Source: Oryzisolibacter sp. LB2S
GTDB taxonomy: Bacteria; Pseudomonadota; Gammaproteobacteria; Burkholderiales; Burkholderiaceae_C
NCBI RefSeq assembly: GCF_040732315.1
Contig: NZ_CP160388.1
Span: 1,513,501 to 1,577,500, forward strand
Length of the DNA: 64,000 nucleotides
Reading direction: 5' to 3'
Both the position numbers and the translations under genes were made by a program. Below are positions 20,279 to 28,637 of the stretch, piece after piece. The stretch's first letter is position 1; each line of letters starts with the position of its first letter. Under the pieces are notes generated by a model. The model ran no database searches. It was not told where the DNA came from and saw only the letters and a list, made by a program, of their open reading frames with translations.

Positions 20279-21272
20279 GGGCTGCTCCCATGTGGGTCGG
20301 GCCGTGGTGGCCGAAACGGCGCGCGCCGGTCTGCTTGAAGCGGCGCAGCGAGAACAGGGTGGCGCGCGGCCTGTCGTGCAGGCCTGCCCGGGCGATGGCC
20401 GCATCGACCGTGGCGCGCACGCTGTCGCGGTCCCTGCCATGGACCATGCAGTACAGGTTGTAGGGCCAGCCCGGCGCGCGTGCGCGCTGGTAGGCCAGGG
20501 TGATGCCCGGTATCTGCGCCAGTGCCTCGCCACAGGCATCGACGCTGCCATCGGGCACGTCGAACACGGTCATGGCGTTGGCGCAAAAGCCAAGCTCGTG
20601 GTGGCGCACGACGACGCCAAAGCGGCTCAGCGTTCCGGTCGCAAGCCATTGCGCCAGCCGGCCCAGCACGGCTTCGGCAGGCATGGCGAGCTCGGCGGCC
20701 CAGGCATCGAATGGTTGCTCGACCAACGGCAGGCCGCGCTCGGCGAGCGCCGCCAGGGGTTCGTCCTGCGCCTGCAGGCTGCTGTGTGCCCAATGGGTGG
20801 CGCCGCTGCCCTGCGACTGCGCACCGCGCAGGTCGAAGCCGGTGTCGATGCGATAGGGCCTGAGCATGGGCAGGCGCAGCACGGGCAGGCCGGTGTCGGT
20901 CTCTATGGCGCGCAGCAGCCGCTCCACGGACGCAGCATCCCGGCCGGTGGCGACGAACCAGAGGTTGACCTCATGCTCGCGCTCGTAGTTGTGGTTCACG
21001 CCCGGGTGGGCGGAGACGCAGGCGGCCACGGCCTCGAGCCGCGCGGGTGGCACGGCCATGGCGGCCAGCAGCGACGCGCCGCCCGCGCCCGGCGCAAACA
21101 CGGCGCCAATGCGGCTCAGCATGCCCGCCGCGTGCAGAGAGTGGTAGCGCTCGAGCACCTCGGCCGCGGTGAGGCTCAGGCTGGTGCCGATCTGCGCGAA
21201 GGGCGTGCGCACGAGAGGAAAGTCGCGCTGCCAGGCGTTGAGCAGGCTCAGGTCGGGGGGCGAAAGCGCCAT
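20265..21272 (-). CDS. nirDL: Fused siroheme decarboxylase NirD-NirL
   Basis: A 335-aa protein joining two AsnC-type units. Residues about 1-150 match NirD (LSLLNAWQRDFPLVRTPF, HPGVNHNYEREHEVNLWFVATG). Residues about 170-335 match NirL (LAALAERGLPLVEQPFDAWA, FGVVVRHHELGFCANAMTVF, YQRARAPGWPYNLYCMVHG, LRRFKQTGARR). In Pseudomonas these are separate genes, whereas fused NirDL is known from Paracoccus. A His-rich tail ends the protein. The start lies 3 bp after the nirF stop codon. Confidence 0.9.
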   Translation of the reverse strand: MALSPPDLSLLNAWQRDFPLVRTPFAQIGTSLSLTAAEVLERYHSLHAAGMLSRIGAVFAPGAGGASLLAAMAVPPARLEAVAACVSAHPGVNHNYEREHEVNLWFVATGRDAASVERLLRAIETDTGLPVLRLPMLRPYRIDTGFDLRGAQSQGSGATHWAHSSLQAQDEPLAALAERGLPLVEQPFDAWAAELAMPAEAVLGRLAQWLATGTLSRFGVVVRHHELGFCANAMTVFDVPDGSVDACGEALAQIPGITLAYQRARAPGWPYNLYCMVHGRDRDSVRATVDAAIARAGLHDRPRATLFSLRRFKQTGARRFGHHGPTHMGAAHAHA

Positions 21273-21275
21273 GGC

Positions 21276-22484
21276 TCAGAACCCCATGCGTTGTGCGCGT
21301 GCCGTGAAGAAGATGCCGCTCGGCGCATCGACATGGAGCGTGCCCTGCAGCTCGCGCGTGTGCGTGTCGTAGACCTGCACGCGGTTGTCGTCGCGGCAGC
21401 TGATCCATACGGACTCGCCGCGCGGCGTGAATTCCATGTGCAGCACGGCCTTGCCCGGCTCCAGGGTCTGCACCACGCGCTGGCTCGGCGTGTCTATGAC
21501 CTGCACGCGGTTGTAGTCGGGCACGGAGAAGTTGACCCACACCTGGCGCCCATCGGGCCGCGCCATGACGAAGACAGGCTGGCCGGCCACGGGAATGCGG
21601 CCCACTTCCTGCCAGCTGCCGGTATCGACGATCAGCACCTCATGGCGGCCTATGGCCGGCAGGTAGGCATGGCGCCCGGCAATCGCCCAGCCGCGCAGGT
21701 GCGGCATCTTGTACACGGGCAGGGGCTTCTCGCCGCGTCCGTAGCCGGAGAGGATGCGGCGCACCTGGGGCTTGTCGTCCCAGAGGTCGAGCATGGCCAG
21801 GCCGTCCTCGCCGAACAGCCCCGCGATGTAGGTGCGGCCGTTGGGCGAGAGCAGGGCGTCGTAGGGCTGCTGGCCGATGTTCTCGAAGGTGGTGACCCGG
21901 GGCTGGCGCGGGTTGCTGCAATCGGCAATGCAGATGGCCGCGGCGTCGAACAGGCTGTAGACAAAGCGTCGCTGCGGCAGGTCGGCCAGGCCCACGACGC
22001 GCGAGCGTTGGCCACCCGCCATGGTGGCGGGCACGTCGGCCAGCAGCTCCAGCGTGGCGGCGTCGAACACCTTGATGCCGCCCGGTGTGTAGTTCTGCGC
22101 CACCACCAGGCTGCCGTCGGCACTGATGGCGCCGCCAATGGAGTTGCCGGCCTGCATCGCACGGTGCGTGATGCGCTGCGTCAGCAGGTCCACGCGGGTC
22201 AGACCGCCATCGCGCCCGAAGACATAGGCAAAGCGCGCATCGCGCGAGAACACCACCGAGGCGTGCGACAGATCGCCAAGGCCTTCGATGCGGCCCGTGA
22301 CCTCGCGGCGGCTGGTGTTGACCAGGGTCAGCGCGCCGCGCGCGCGCTCGATGACCACTCCGAGGTCACCCGTGCCCTGCAGGATGGGGGCGGCGTCACC
22401 GGATGCGGCCGGCTGCGTGCTGGCGCAGCCGCCGGCCAGCAGCGAGGTGCCGGCGGCAAGCGAGAGAAGGGATCGTCTTTTCAT
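21276..22484 (-). CDS. nirF: Heme d1 biosynthesis lipoprotein NirF
   Basis: A 402-aa periplasmic lipoprotein (lipobox LAGGC, Cys20) with a cytochrome cd1-like propeller and no CxxCH. It is required for heme d1 formation and is thought to bind the precursor. Blocks include HASVVFSRDARFAYVFGRDGG, VAQNYTPGGIKVFD, GQQPYDALLSPNGRTYIAGLF and AVLHMEFTPRGESVWIS. The ATG overlaps the nirC stop as ATGA. Confidence 0.95.
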   Translation of the reverse strand: MKRRSLLSLAAGTSLLAGGCASTQPAASGDAAPILQGTGDLGVVIERARGALTLVNTSRREVTGRIEGLGDLSHASVVFSRDARFAYVFGRDGGLTRVDLLTQRITHRAMQAGNSIGGAISADGSLVVAQNYTPGGIKVFDAATLELLADVPATMAGGQRSRVVGLADLPQRRFVYSLFDAAAICIADCSNPRQPRVTTFENIGQQPYDALLSPNGRTYIAGLFGEDGLAMLDLWDDKPQVRRILSGYGRGEKPLPVYKMPHLRGWAIAGRHAYLPAIGRHEVLIVDTGSWQEVGRIPVAGQPVFVMARPDGRQVWVNFSVPDYNRVQVIDTPSQRVVQTLEPGKAVLHMEFTPRGESVWISCRDDNRVQVYDTHTRELQGTLHVDAPSGIFFTARAQRMGF

Positions 22485-22831
22485 GGTGCGGGGTTCTTGC
22501 GTTCTTCGGGGAAGCCTGTGCTCAGCTGCTGGGCAATCCAGAGGGCCTCGGCATCGCTCAGCATGGCACTCCAGGGCGGCATGGGCGTGCCTGGAATGCC
22601 GTGGATGATGACAGCGGCCAGATAGTCGGCGGGCTTGGCCGCCAGGGCCTCACGTGTCAGCGCCGGGCCCAGGCCACCGGTCAGGCGCATGCCATGGCAG
22701 GAGCCACAGTCCTGTCGCACCATGCGGATCAGTTGCGTGGCGCGCTCGGGCGAGGGCGCGGCCGGCGCCTGTGCCCATGTTGCCGTGGCGGCGAGCGCCA
22801 GGGTAAGTGACAGAAATGCGTTGCGTGCCAT
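22481..22831 (-). CDS. nirC: Small c-type cytochrome NirC
   Basis: A 116-aa periplasmic cytochrome c with a signal peptide (MARNAFLSLTLALAATATWA) and one heme site CGSCH (Cys42, Cys45, His46). Met in GTPMPPW is the likely sixth ligand. NirC can donate electrons to NirS or act in cofactor maturation. The start at 22831 was chosen for the signal peptide over an upstream in-frame ATG. It is first in the minus-strand cluster nirC-F-DL-G-H-J-N. Confidence 0.92.
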   Translation of the reverse strand: MARNAFLSLTLALAATATWAQAPAAPSPERATQLIRMVRQDCGSCHGMRLTGGLGPALTREALAAKPADYLAAVIIHGIPGTPMPPWSAMLSDAEALWIAQQLSTGFPEERKNPAP

Positions 22832-22968
22832 GACGAGCCTCAGATGGCGGCATCCCCGATGCCATGCCATTGGTGGAGCCGATGAATCGGGATGACCTGC
22901 GTGACGGCGGCCTTTCCCGCCTCAATGTGCGAGTGGGTGCATCGTGCTGCGGGTATTCCCTGATGTCC

Positions 22969-22982
22969 TTGACTTACCTCAA
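22969..22982. promoter_or_regulatory. FNR/DNR-type box between nirC and nirE
   Basis: TTGACTTACCTCAA carries both perfect half-sites TTGA and TCAA separated by 6 bp. It lies in the 219-bp divergent region, 75 bp (box centre) from the nirE start codon and 144 bp from the nirC start codon. A fair -10 (AACAAT, 23006-23011) lies at about class II distance for nirE. A matching -10 for nirC is less clear. Confidence 0.65.
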
Positions 22983-23050
22983 GGACGGGCGGCTTATGGT
23001 CTTTGAACAATGGAGCCCGCACCATCATCCGCCATATTTGAAAGGCCGCC

Positions 23051-23875
23051 ATGAGCTTCATTGAAGACGCACGCTGGTTCACCACCATGCCCAGGGCGGG
23101 CGAGGGTGAGGAGCCGACCACGCCGGGGCGTGTGACGCTTGTCGGCGCCGGCCCCGGCGACCCGGAACTGCTGACCTTGCGCGCCGTGAAGGCCTTGCGC
23201 GGCGCTCGCCTGGTTCTCTATGACCATCTGGTGGGAAAGGAGGTGCTGCGCTATGTGCCCGACGACGCGGATCTGATCTACGTGGGCAAGGAGTCCTCGC
23301 ACCACACGTTGCCGCAGGACGCCATCATCGATCTCATGGTGCGCCTGGCGCGCAGCGGGCGCAACCTGGTGCGCCTCAAGGGCGGCGATGGCTTCATCTT
23401 CGGCCGCGGTGGCGAGGAGGCGCAGGCCCTGGTCGAGGCCGGCATCGCCTTCGACGTGGTGCCGGGCATCACGGCGGCCCAGGGAGCGGGTGCCTGCGCC
23501 GGCATTCCGCTGACTCACCGCGACCATGCGGCGACGCTGGTCTTTGCCACGGGCCACCTGCGTGGGGACAACGAGGTGGCGCTGGACTGGGAGGCGCTGG
23601 CGCGCCCGCGCCAGACCGTGGTGATCTACATGGGCATGGGCACGCTGCCCGTGATCTGCGAGCAGCTCATGCGCCACGGCGTGCCAGCCAGCATGCCCGC
23701 GGCGCTGGTGGAGCAGGCGACGCTGCCGACTCAGCGCTGCATCACCGGCACGCTCGAGGAGCTGCCGCGGCTGGCGCAGCAGCACCGCGTCCGGCCTCCG
23801 GCCCTCATCGTGGTGGGCGAGGTGGTGGCCTTGCAGCCGCAGTTGATGCGGGGCATGCAGGCCGTGGTCATGTGA
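23051..23875 (+). CDS. nirE: Uroporphyrinogen-III C-methyltransferase
   Basis: A 274-aa SAM-dependent enzyme (SUMT family) that methylates uroporphyrinogen III at C2 and C7 to precorrin-2, the entry point to siroheme and heme d1. Motifs are VTLVGAGPGDPELLTLRA, VRLKGGDGFIFGRGGEE and VPGITAAQGAGACAGIPLTHR. It is divergent from nirC within the nir cluster, so the nirE name is favoured over cobA or cysG. No siroheme synthase (oxidase/ferrochelatase) is fused or nearby. Confidence 0.92.
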   Translation: MSFIEDARWFTTMPRAGEGEEPTTPGRVTLVGAGPGDPELLTLRAVKALRGARLVLYDHLVGKEVLRYVPDDADLIYVGKESSHHTLPQDAIIDLMVRLARSGRNLVRLKGGDGFIFGRGGEEAQALVEAGIAFDVVPGITAAQGAGACAGIPLTHRDHAATLVFATGHLRGDNEVALDWEALARPRQTVVIYMGMGTLPVICEQLMRHGVPASMPAALVEQATLPTQRCITGTLEELPRLAQQHRVRPPALIVVGEVVALQPQLMRGMQAVVM

Positions 23876-23936
23876 CAGGGCCGGCCCGGGGAAGGGCCGG
23901 TTTCAGGCATCATGGGCGCCTCATCAGACAAAGCCC

Positions 23937-25424
23937 ATGCAACAAGACATTCTCATCAACTGGTCACCGCAGGAGACACGCGTCGCGGTGGTCGAAAACG
24001 GCGCCGTGCAGGAACTGCACGTGGAGCGTGCACTCGAGCGGGGCCTCGTCGGCAACGTCTATCTGGGCAAGGTCTCGCGCGTGCTGCCCGGCATGCAGTC
24101 GGCCTTCATCGACATCGGCCTGGAGCGCGCCGCGTTCCTGCACGTGGCCGATGTCTGGCAGCGCCAGGAGGGCGGCGAGGCGCCCATGTTCGCGCGCAAG
24201 AACGAGCCGCCCGTGCCCATCGAGAAGCAGGTCTTCGAGGGCCAGTCGCTCATGGTGCAGGTCATCAAGGATCCCATAGGCAGCAAGGGTGCGCGCCTGT
24301 CCACGCAGATCAGCATCGCCGGGCGGCTGCTGGTCTTCCTGCCGCAGGACGACCATATCGGCGTGTCGCAGAAGATCCCGCAGGAGGAGCGCGACGCGCT
24401 GCGCTCGCGTCTGCAGGCGCTGGTGGGTGACAAGTCCACGGGCGGCGGCGGGGGCTTCATCCTGCGCACCAATGGCGAGGACGCGAGCGACGAGGAACTG
24501 GCCGAGGACATTGCCTACCTGCGCAAGACCTGGGCTGGCATACGCCAGGCGGCGCTGAGCCAGCCCCCGACCTCGCTGCTCTACCAGGACCTGAGCCTGC
24601 TGCAGCGCGTGCTGCGCGATCTGGTGGGCGAGCAGACGCAGACCATACGCCTCGATTCGCGCGAGCAGTTCGCCCTGCTGCAGCAGTTCGGGCGCGAGTT
24701 CATGCCGGCCGCGGTGGCCAAGCTGCAGCTGTACAAGGGCGAGCGGCCGATCTTCGATCTCTACGCGATCGACGAGGAGATCGCGCGCGCGCTCGGCCGG
24801 CGCGTGGACCTGAAGTCCGGCGGCTATCTCATCGTCGATCAGACCGAGGCGCTCACCACCATCGACGTGAACACCGGTGGCTATGTGGGTGCGCGCAACT
24901 TCGACGACACCATCTTCAAGACCAACCTGGAGGCGGCGGGGGCGATTGCACGCCAGCTGCGCCTGCGCAACCTCGGCGGCATCGTGATTGCCGACTTCAT
25001 CGACATGCTGCGCGAGGAGCACCAGGCGGCCGTGCTGGCGGAGTTCAAGAAGCAGCTCGCGCGCGACCGGGTCAAGACCATGGTCGGCGGCTTCTCGCAG
25101 CTCGGCCTGGTGGAGATGACCCGAAAGCGCACGCGCGAGTCGCTGGCCCACATGCTGTGCGAGCCATGCCCCACCTGCCATGGGGTCGGCGAGGTCAAGA
25201 CGGCGCGCACTCTGTGCTATGAAATCCTGCGCGAGGTGCTGCGGGAAGCCCGCCAGTTCAACCCGCGCGAGTTCCGCATCATCGCCGCGCCCCAGGTGGT
25301 GGACCTGTTTCTCGATGAGGAGAGCCAGCATCTGGCCGGACTGTCGGACTTCATCGGCAAGCCGATATCGCTGCAGGCCGAGACCTCCATGGGGCAGGAG
25401 CAGTACGACATCGTGCTGCTGTAG
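23937..25424 (+). CDS. rng: Ribonuclease G
   Basis: A 495-aa endoribonuclease that matures the 16S rRNA 5' end and takes part in mRNA decay. An S1 RNA-binding domain (about 35-130, GNVYLGKVSRVLPGMQSAFIDIG) is followed by the RNase E/G catalytic domain (QTEALTTIDVNTGGYVG, IVIADFIDM) and the zinc-link CEPCPTCHG. It lacks the long degradosome tail of RNase E. It usually follows maf in this group of bacteria; here nirC-N and nirE lie between. Confidence 0.96.
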   Translation: MQQDILINWSPQETRVAVVENGAVQELHVERALERGLVGNVYLGKVSRVLPGMQSAFIDIGLERAAFLHVADVWQRQEGGEAPMFARKNEPPVPIEKQVFEGQSLMVQVIKDPIGSKGARLSTQISIAGRLLVFLPQDDHIGVSQKIPQEERDALRSRLQALVGDKSTGGGGGFILRTNGEDASDEELAEDIAYLRKTWAGIRQAALSQPPTSLLYQDLSLLQRVLRDLVGEQTQTIRLDSREQFALLQQFGREFMPAAVAKLQLYKGERPIFDLYAIDEEIARALGRRVDLKSGGYLIVDQTEALTTIDVNTGGYVGARNFDDTIFKTNLEAAGAIARQLRLRNLGGIVIADFIDMLREEHQAAVLAEFKKQLARDRVKTMVGGFSQLGLVEMTRKRTRESLAHMLCEPCPTCHGVGEVKTARTLCYEILREVLREARQFNPREFRIIAAPQVVDLFLDEESQHLAGLSDFIGKPISLQAETSMGQEQYDIVLL

Positions 25425-25568
25425 GCCCCGCGCCACTCTAAAGAAGCCGGCGCCGCGGCCGAAAACGTGACGGTAGGACCCGGATTTGCCACCATGGAAA
25501 GCAGCCACCTTCCCGTCGCGACAATTGAAGACGCCGATCCCCCCTGGGGGTGGTCGAAGGAGTTTCGC

Positions 25569-25754
25569 ATGGCCGTCTACAAGCCCGGCACGCGTGTCAG
25601 GCGTGGCGGCAACTGGGAGACGGTGAGCCACATTACGCTGCGCCGCAACGACCTGTCCGTCTATCTGGTGGGCGTCGCGGAGCCCGTGGACCCGGTCGAG
25701 CTCGAGCTCGAGCCCACGATCTTCACCACGCGGCGCGTACCCGAGCCGCATTGA
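25569..25754 (+). CDS. Small protein of unknown function (61 aa)
   Basis: An ATG at 25569 has an excellent AAGGAG 6 nt upstream, and the 61-codon frame runs to a TGA at 25752-25754. The protein begins MAVYKPGTRVRRGGNWETVSH and ends with an acidic stretch (VDPVELELEPTIF). It has no signal peptide or membrane segment and I do not recognise a family. An extended 95-aa version from 25467 is less likely because it lacks a ribosome site. It lies between rng and psd. Confidence 0.68.
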   Translation: MAVYKPGTRVRRGGNWETVSHITLRRNDLSVYLVGVAEPVDPVELELEPTIFTTRRVPEPH

Positions 25755-25787
25755 CCCCGTCCGGGGCGTCGGGCCGAATCCGCTTCG

Positions 25788-26639
25788 TCAGACGCCGGGC
25801 TGCTGCGCCATGGCCTCGCCCATGCGCACGGCGCGTGCCGCCGCCCAACCGGGCTCGAAGCGTATGGCGCCCCGGGCAAACAGCAACACCACGGTCGAGC
25901 CGAGCAGAAAGCGCCCCATCTCCTCACCCTGGCGCAGCGCGATCTTCTGTTCGGCATAGTCCCAGCGCCGTGGCTGTCCCGTGCGCGGCGGGTTCACCTG
26001 GCCATGCCAGACGGTGGCCATGCTGCCCACGATGGTCGCACCCACGAGCACCAGGGCCATGGGGCCGAGTGGGGTATCGAACAGGCAGACCACGCGCTCG
26101 TTGCGCGCAAACAGCCCGGGCACGCCGCGCGCCGTCGTCGGGTTGACCGAGAACAGCGCACCGGGCACATGCTCCATGCGCAGCAGGCGGCCGTCACAAG
26201 GCATGTGGATGCGGTGGTAGTCGCGCGGGCTCAGGTAGATGGTGGCGAACTGCCCGTCCTGAAACTGCGCCGCCAGTTGCGCATCGCCCCCCAGCAGCGC
26301 CGTGGTCGAGTAGTGGTGACCCTTGGCCTGAAAGATTTGGTCGTGCTCGATCGCGCCGAGCTGGCTCACCGCACCGTCGACAGGGCATGTCGCGGCCGCC
26401 TTGGCAAGCGGGCGCAGGCCGGGCCGCAGGGCGCGCGTGAAGAATTCGTTGAAGCTCGCATAGCTCGCAATGTCCGGGTCGGCGGCCTCGCTCATGTCCA
26501 CGCCGTAGCGCGCCACGAAGCGGCGGATGAGTGCGGTGGTCAGGCCTCCGGCCTGGGCGGACGCCACGCGGCCGGCAAGGCGGGTCAACAGTTGTTGGGG
26601 CAGCAGATACTGCGGCAGTACGGCAAGGCGGTCAGACAC
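25788..26639 (-). CDS. psd: Phosphatidylserine decarboxylase proenzyme
   Basis: A 283-aa inner-membrane-associated, pyruvoyl-dependent enzyme that makes phosphatidylethanolamine. Self-cleavage occurs at the LGST motif ([13 protein letters not shown]), where Ser becomes the pyruvoyl group. [16 protein letters not shown] and [13 protein letters not shown] are also present. I chose the GTG at 26639, which gives [15 protein letters not shown], the common start; an upstream ATG at 26672 has no ribosome site. It is divergent from the HPP-CBS gene. Confidence 0.92.
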   Translation of the reverse strand: MSDRLAVLPQYLLPQQLLTRLAGRVASAQAGGLTTALIRRFVARYGVDMSEAADPDIASYASFNEFFTRALRPGLRPLAKAAATCPVDGAVSQLGAIEHDQIFQAKGHHYSTTALLGGDAQLAAQFQDGQFATIYLSPRDYHRIHMPCDGRLLRMEHVPGALFSVNPTTARGVPGLFARNERVVCLFDTPLGPMALVLVGATIVGSMATVWHGQVNPPRTGQPRRWDYAEQKIALRQGEEMGRFLLGSTVVLLFARGAIRFEPGWAAARAVRMGEAMAQQPGV

Positions 26640-26807
26640 TGAGGGGCAATCCTGGCAAAAAAGCCGCGCCATTCTATAGAGACGCCGGCCGGCGCTTGGC
26701 ATGGCATGCATGGCGCGTCATAACCCTGTGCGCCCATGGCCCATGGGGCGCACGCATAATGCGCGGCCTCCCGCGGCGCGTCCCCTTGCCGCGCGCATCG
26801 CCCCGCC

Positions 26808-27959
26808 ATGCACCAGCCTTCATCCGACAGCAGCAGCACCGCCGGCGCGCCTTCGCGCCTTCGCGTCTGGCTGCGCTTGTTCAAGCCCGCCCGAGTCCGC
26901 ATCAACCAGCGCGAGCGCCTGCGCATGGTGCTGGGCATCCTGTTGTGCGTGACCGTGGTGGCGCTGTGCTCGCATGCTCTGGGTATGTCTGCCACGCCTG
27001 CGATGGTGGCCTCGCTCGGCGCCAGTGCGGTACTCATCATCGCCCTGCCGTCGAGCCCGCTGGCCCAGCCCTGGGCGGTGCTTGCAGGCTGTGTGCTGTC
27101 CTATCTGGTCGGCGTGGCCTGTGTGGCAGGGGTGCCGTATCCGCCCCTGGCCAGCGGGTTGGCCGTCGGACTGGCCGTGGCGCTCATGCTGGCATTGCGC
27201 TGCCTGCACCCTCCGGGAGCGGGCATGGCGCTGTACGCCGTGCTGCATCCGCACGAGAGTTCCGTCGCGGCGGCTCTGCCCATCATGTTCGATGTGCTGG
27301 TGCTGATTCTTGTGGGGGTGGCCTTCAACCGCATCACGGGGCGGGTCTACCCCCATGCCCAGATGAGTGCGTCGGGTGCGTCCCAGGCGCCCAGCGCATT
27401 TACCGCGGCCGATCTCGATGCCGCACTTTCGCACTACAACCAGGTGCTCGACGTGAGTCGCGATGATCTGGAGGGCCTGCTGCACCTGGCGGGCAAGGCG
27501 GCGTTTCAGCGCACGCTCGGCGAGTTGCGCTGCCAGCAAATCATGTCCGCCCCCGTGCATGCCGTCGCGGCCGACACGCCGCTCAAGGAGGCCTGGGCGC
27601 TGATGCGCAAGCATGCGATCAAGGCGCTGCCGGTGGTGGATGGGCAGCAGGTGGTGGTCGGCATCATCACCGTCGCGGATTTCATGCGTCTGGCCAATCT
27701 TGAAATGCACGAGGGCATAGGGCGCAGGTTGCGCTCGCTCATCATGGGAGGTCCCAAGCGTCCGGAGCAGGTGCAGCAACTCATGACAGCGCCCGTGCAG
27801 CAGGTGGCCGCAGACCGGCATGTGATGGATCTGGTGCCGCTGTTCTCCGAGGTCGGCCATCACCACATTCCGGTGGTCGACGACGCGCAGCGGCTCGTGG
27901 GCATCATCACGCAGACCGATCTGGTCAAGGCGCTGGCCGCGGCCGTCGCGCGGCCATAG
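26808..27959 (+). CDS. HPP-family membrane protein with two CBS domains
   Basis: A 383-aa protein. Residues about 40-175 form the HPP domain of four to five membrane segments, including RCLHPPGAGMALYAVL, which contains the name motif HPP. A soluble tail has two CBS domains (about 240-300: CQQIMSAPVHAVAADTPLKEA; about 325-380: QLMTAPVQQVAADRHVMDL, VVDDAQRLVGIITQTDLVKAL) that usually sense adenine nucleotides. Plant HPP proteins have been linked to nitrite transport, which is suggestive in a denitrifier but unproven here. Confidence 0.88.
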   Translation: MHQPSSDSSSTAGAPSRLRVWLRLFKPARVRINQRERLRMVLGILLCVTVVALCSHALGMSATPAMVASLGASAVLIIALPSSPLAQPWAVLAGCVLSYLVGVACVAGVPYPPLASGLAVGLAVALMLALRCLHPPGAGMALYAVLHPHESSVAAALPIMFDVLVLILVGVAFNRITGRVYPHAQMSASGASQAPSAFTAADLDAALSHYNQVLDVSRDDLEGLLHLAGKAAFQRTLGELRCQQIMSAPVHAVAADTPLKEAWALMRKHAIKALPVVDGQQVVVGIITVADFMRLANLEMHEGIGRRLRSLIMGGPKRPEQVQQLMTAPVQQVAADRHVMDLVPLFSEVGHHHIPVVDDAQRLVGIITQTDLVKALAAAVARP

Positions 27960-27980
27960 CTGGGAAAGCGCGCGTCGCAG

Positions 27981-28175
27981 TACAATCTCAGGCTCTATAC
28001 GCAGCGCCACGCCTATCCGCCAGCCCCCAGGGTCCCTGGCCGGAAGGGTCCCGTGCCTGCACCTGCTCTCTGGTTCGGCCCCATCAAGGGGCGAAGAGGA
28101 TGCGGTGGCGGACGCACTGGCTTCACACAGCGCAGACGGCGTCATAGATATCCGTTATCGCATTACTGACCACAC
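27981..28175 (+). promoter_or_regulatory. Promoter and long GC-rich 5' leader of infA
   Basis: TACAAT at 27981-27986 is a good -10, giving a start near 27993 and a leader of about 180 nt before the infA ATG. The leader has several small hairpins, such as CCAGGG-T-CCCTGG and GCCCC-ATCAA-GGGGC, and no open reading frame of note. Such a long leader suggests RNA-level control. I do not recognise a known riboswitch class in it. Confidence 0.5.
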
Positions 28176-28436
28176 ATGGCCAAAGAAGAACTGATTGAGA
28201 TGCAGGGCAGCGTCACCGAAGTCCTGCCGGATTCGCGCTTTCGCGTGACTCTGGACAATGGGCACCAGCTCATTGCCTACACCGGCGGCAAGATGCGCAA
28301 GCACCATATCCGCATTCTGGCCGGCGACAAGGTGTCGCTGGAGATGTCGCCCTACGACCTGACCAAGGGTCGCATCACCTTCCGCCATCTGGCTGGCCGT
28401 GGCCCCGGCCCGGGCGGCACGACGGGCAGCCGCTGA
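28176..28436 (+). CDS. infA: Translation initiation factor IF-1
   Basis: An 86-aa S1-like OB-fold protein that occupies the ribosomal A site during initiation. It begins [24 protein letters not shown], followed by [18 protein letters not shown] and [14 protein letters not shown] 14-residue Gly-rich tail (GRGPGPGG) extends past the usual 72 aa. It is monocistronic, not in the ribosomal-protein operon, and so is probably the second infA copy common in Burkholderiales. Confidence 0.96.
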   Translation: MAKEELIEMQGSVTEVLPDSRFRVTLDNGHQLIAYTGGKMRKHHIRILAGDKVSLEMSPYDLTKGRITFRHLAGRGPGPGGTTGSR

Positions 28437-28501
28437 ACCCGGCAAATATTGCGCCTGTCCTGAGGGAGAGGTGCAATCTGGCAGGGTAGAATGCGCGTTG
28501 T

Positions 28502-28578
28502 CGGAGCGTAGCGCAGCCTGGTAGCGCATCTGCTTTGGGAGCAGAGGGTCGCGAGTTCGAATCCCGCCGCTCCGACCA
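28502..28578 (+). tRNA. tRNA-Pro (anticodon TGG)
   Basis: A 77-nt cloverleaf: acceptor CGGAGCG pairs with CGCTCCG, the anticodon loop TTTGGGA sits between TCTGC and GCAGA, the T loop is GTTCGAATC, and CCA is encoded at the 3' end. A TAGAAT -10 element lies at 28487-28492, and a terminator follows 8 bases after the CCA. Confidence 0.97.
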
Positions 28579-28586
28579 ATGAAATC

Positions 28587-28624
28587 AAGGGCCTGCATCA
28601 CCGTGATGCAGGCCCTTTTGTTTT
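28587..28624 (+). terminator. Rho-independent terminator of tRNA-Pro
   Basis: A perfect 14-bp stem, AAGGGCCTGCATCA with its complement across a CCG loop, is followed by TTTTGTTTTG. Confidence 0.9.
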
Positions 28625-28637
28625 GTCCGGATTCCTT

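Noticed and set aside
20271..22625. 784-aa plus-strand frame opposite nirDL-nirF
   Set aside because: It covers three well-supported overlapping nir genes on the other strand and has no family match.
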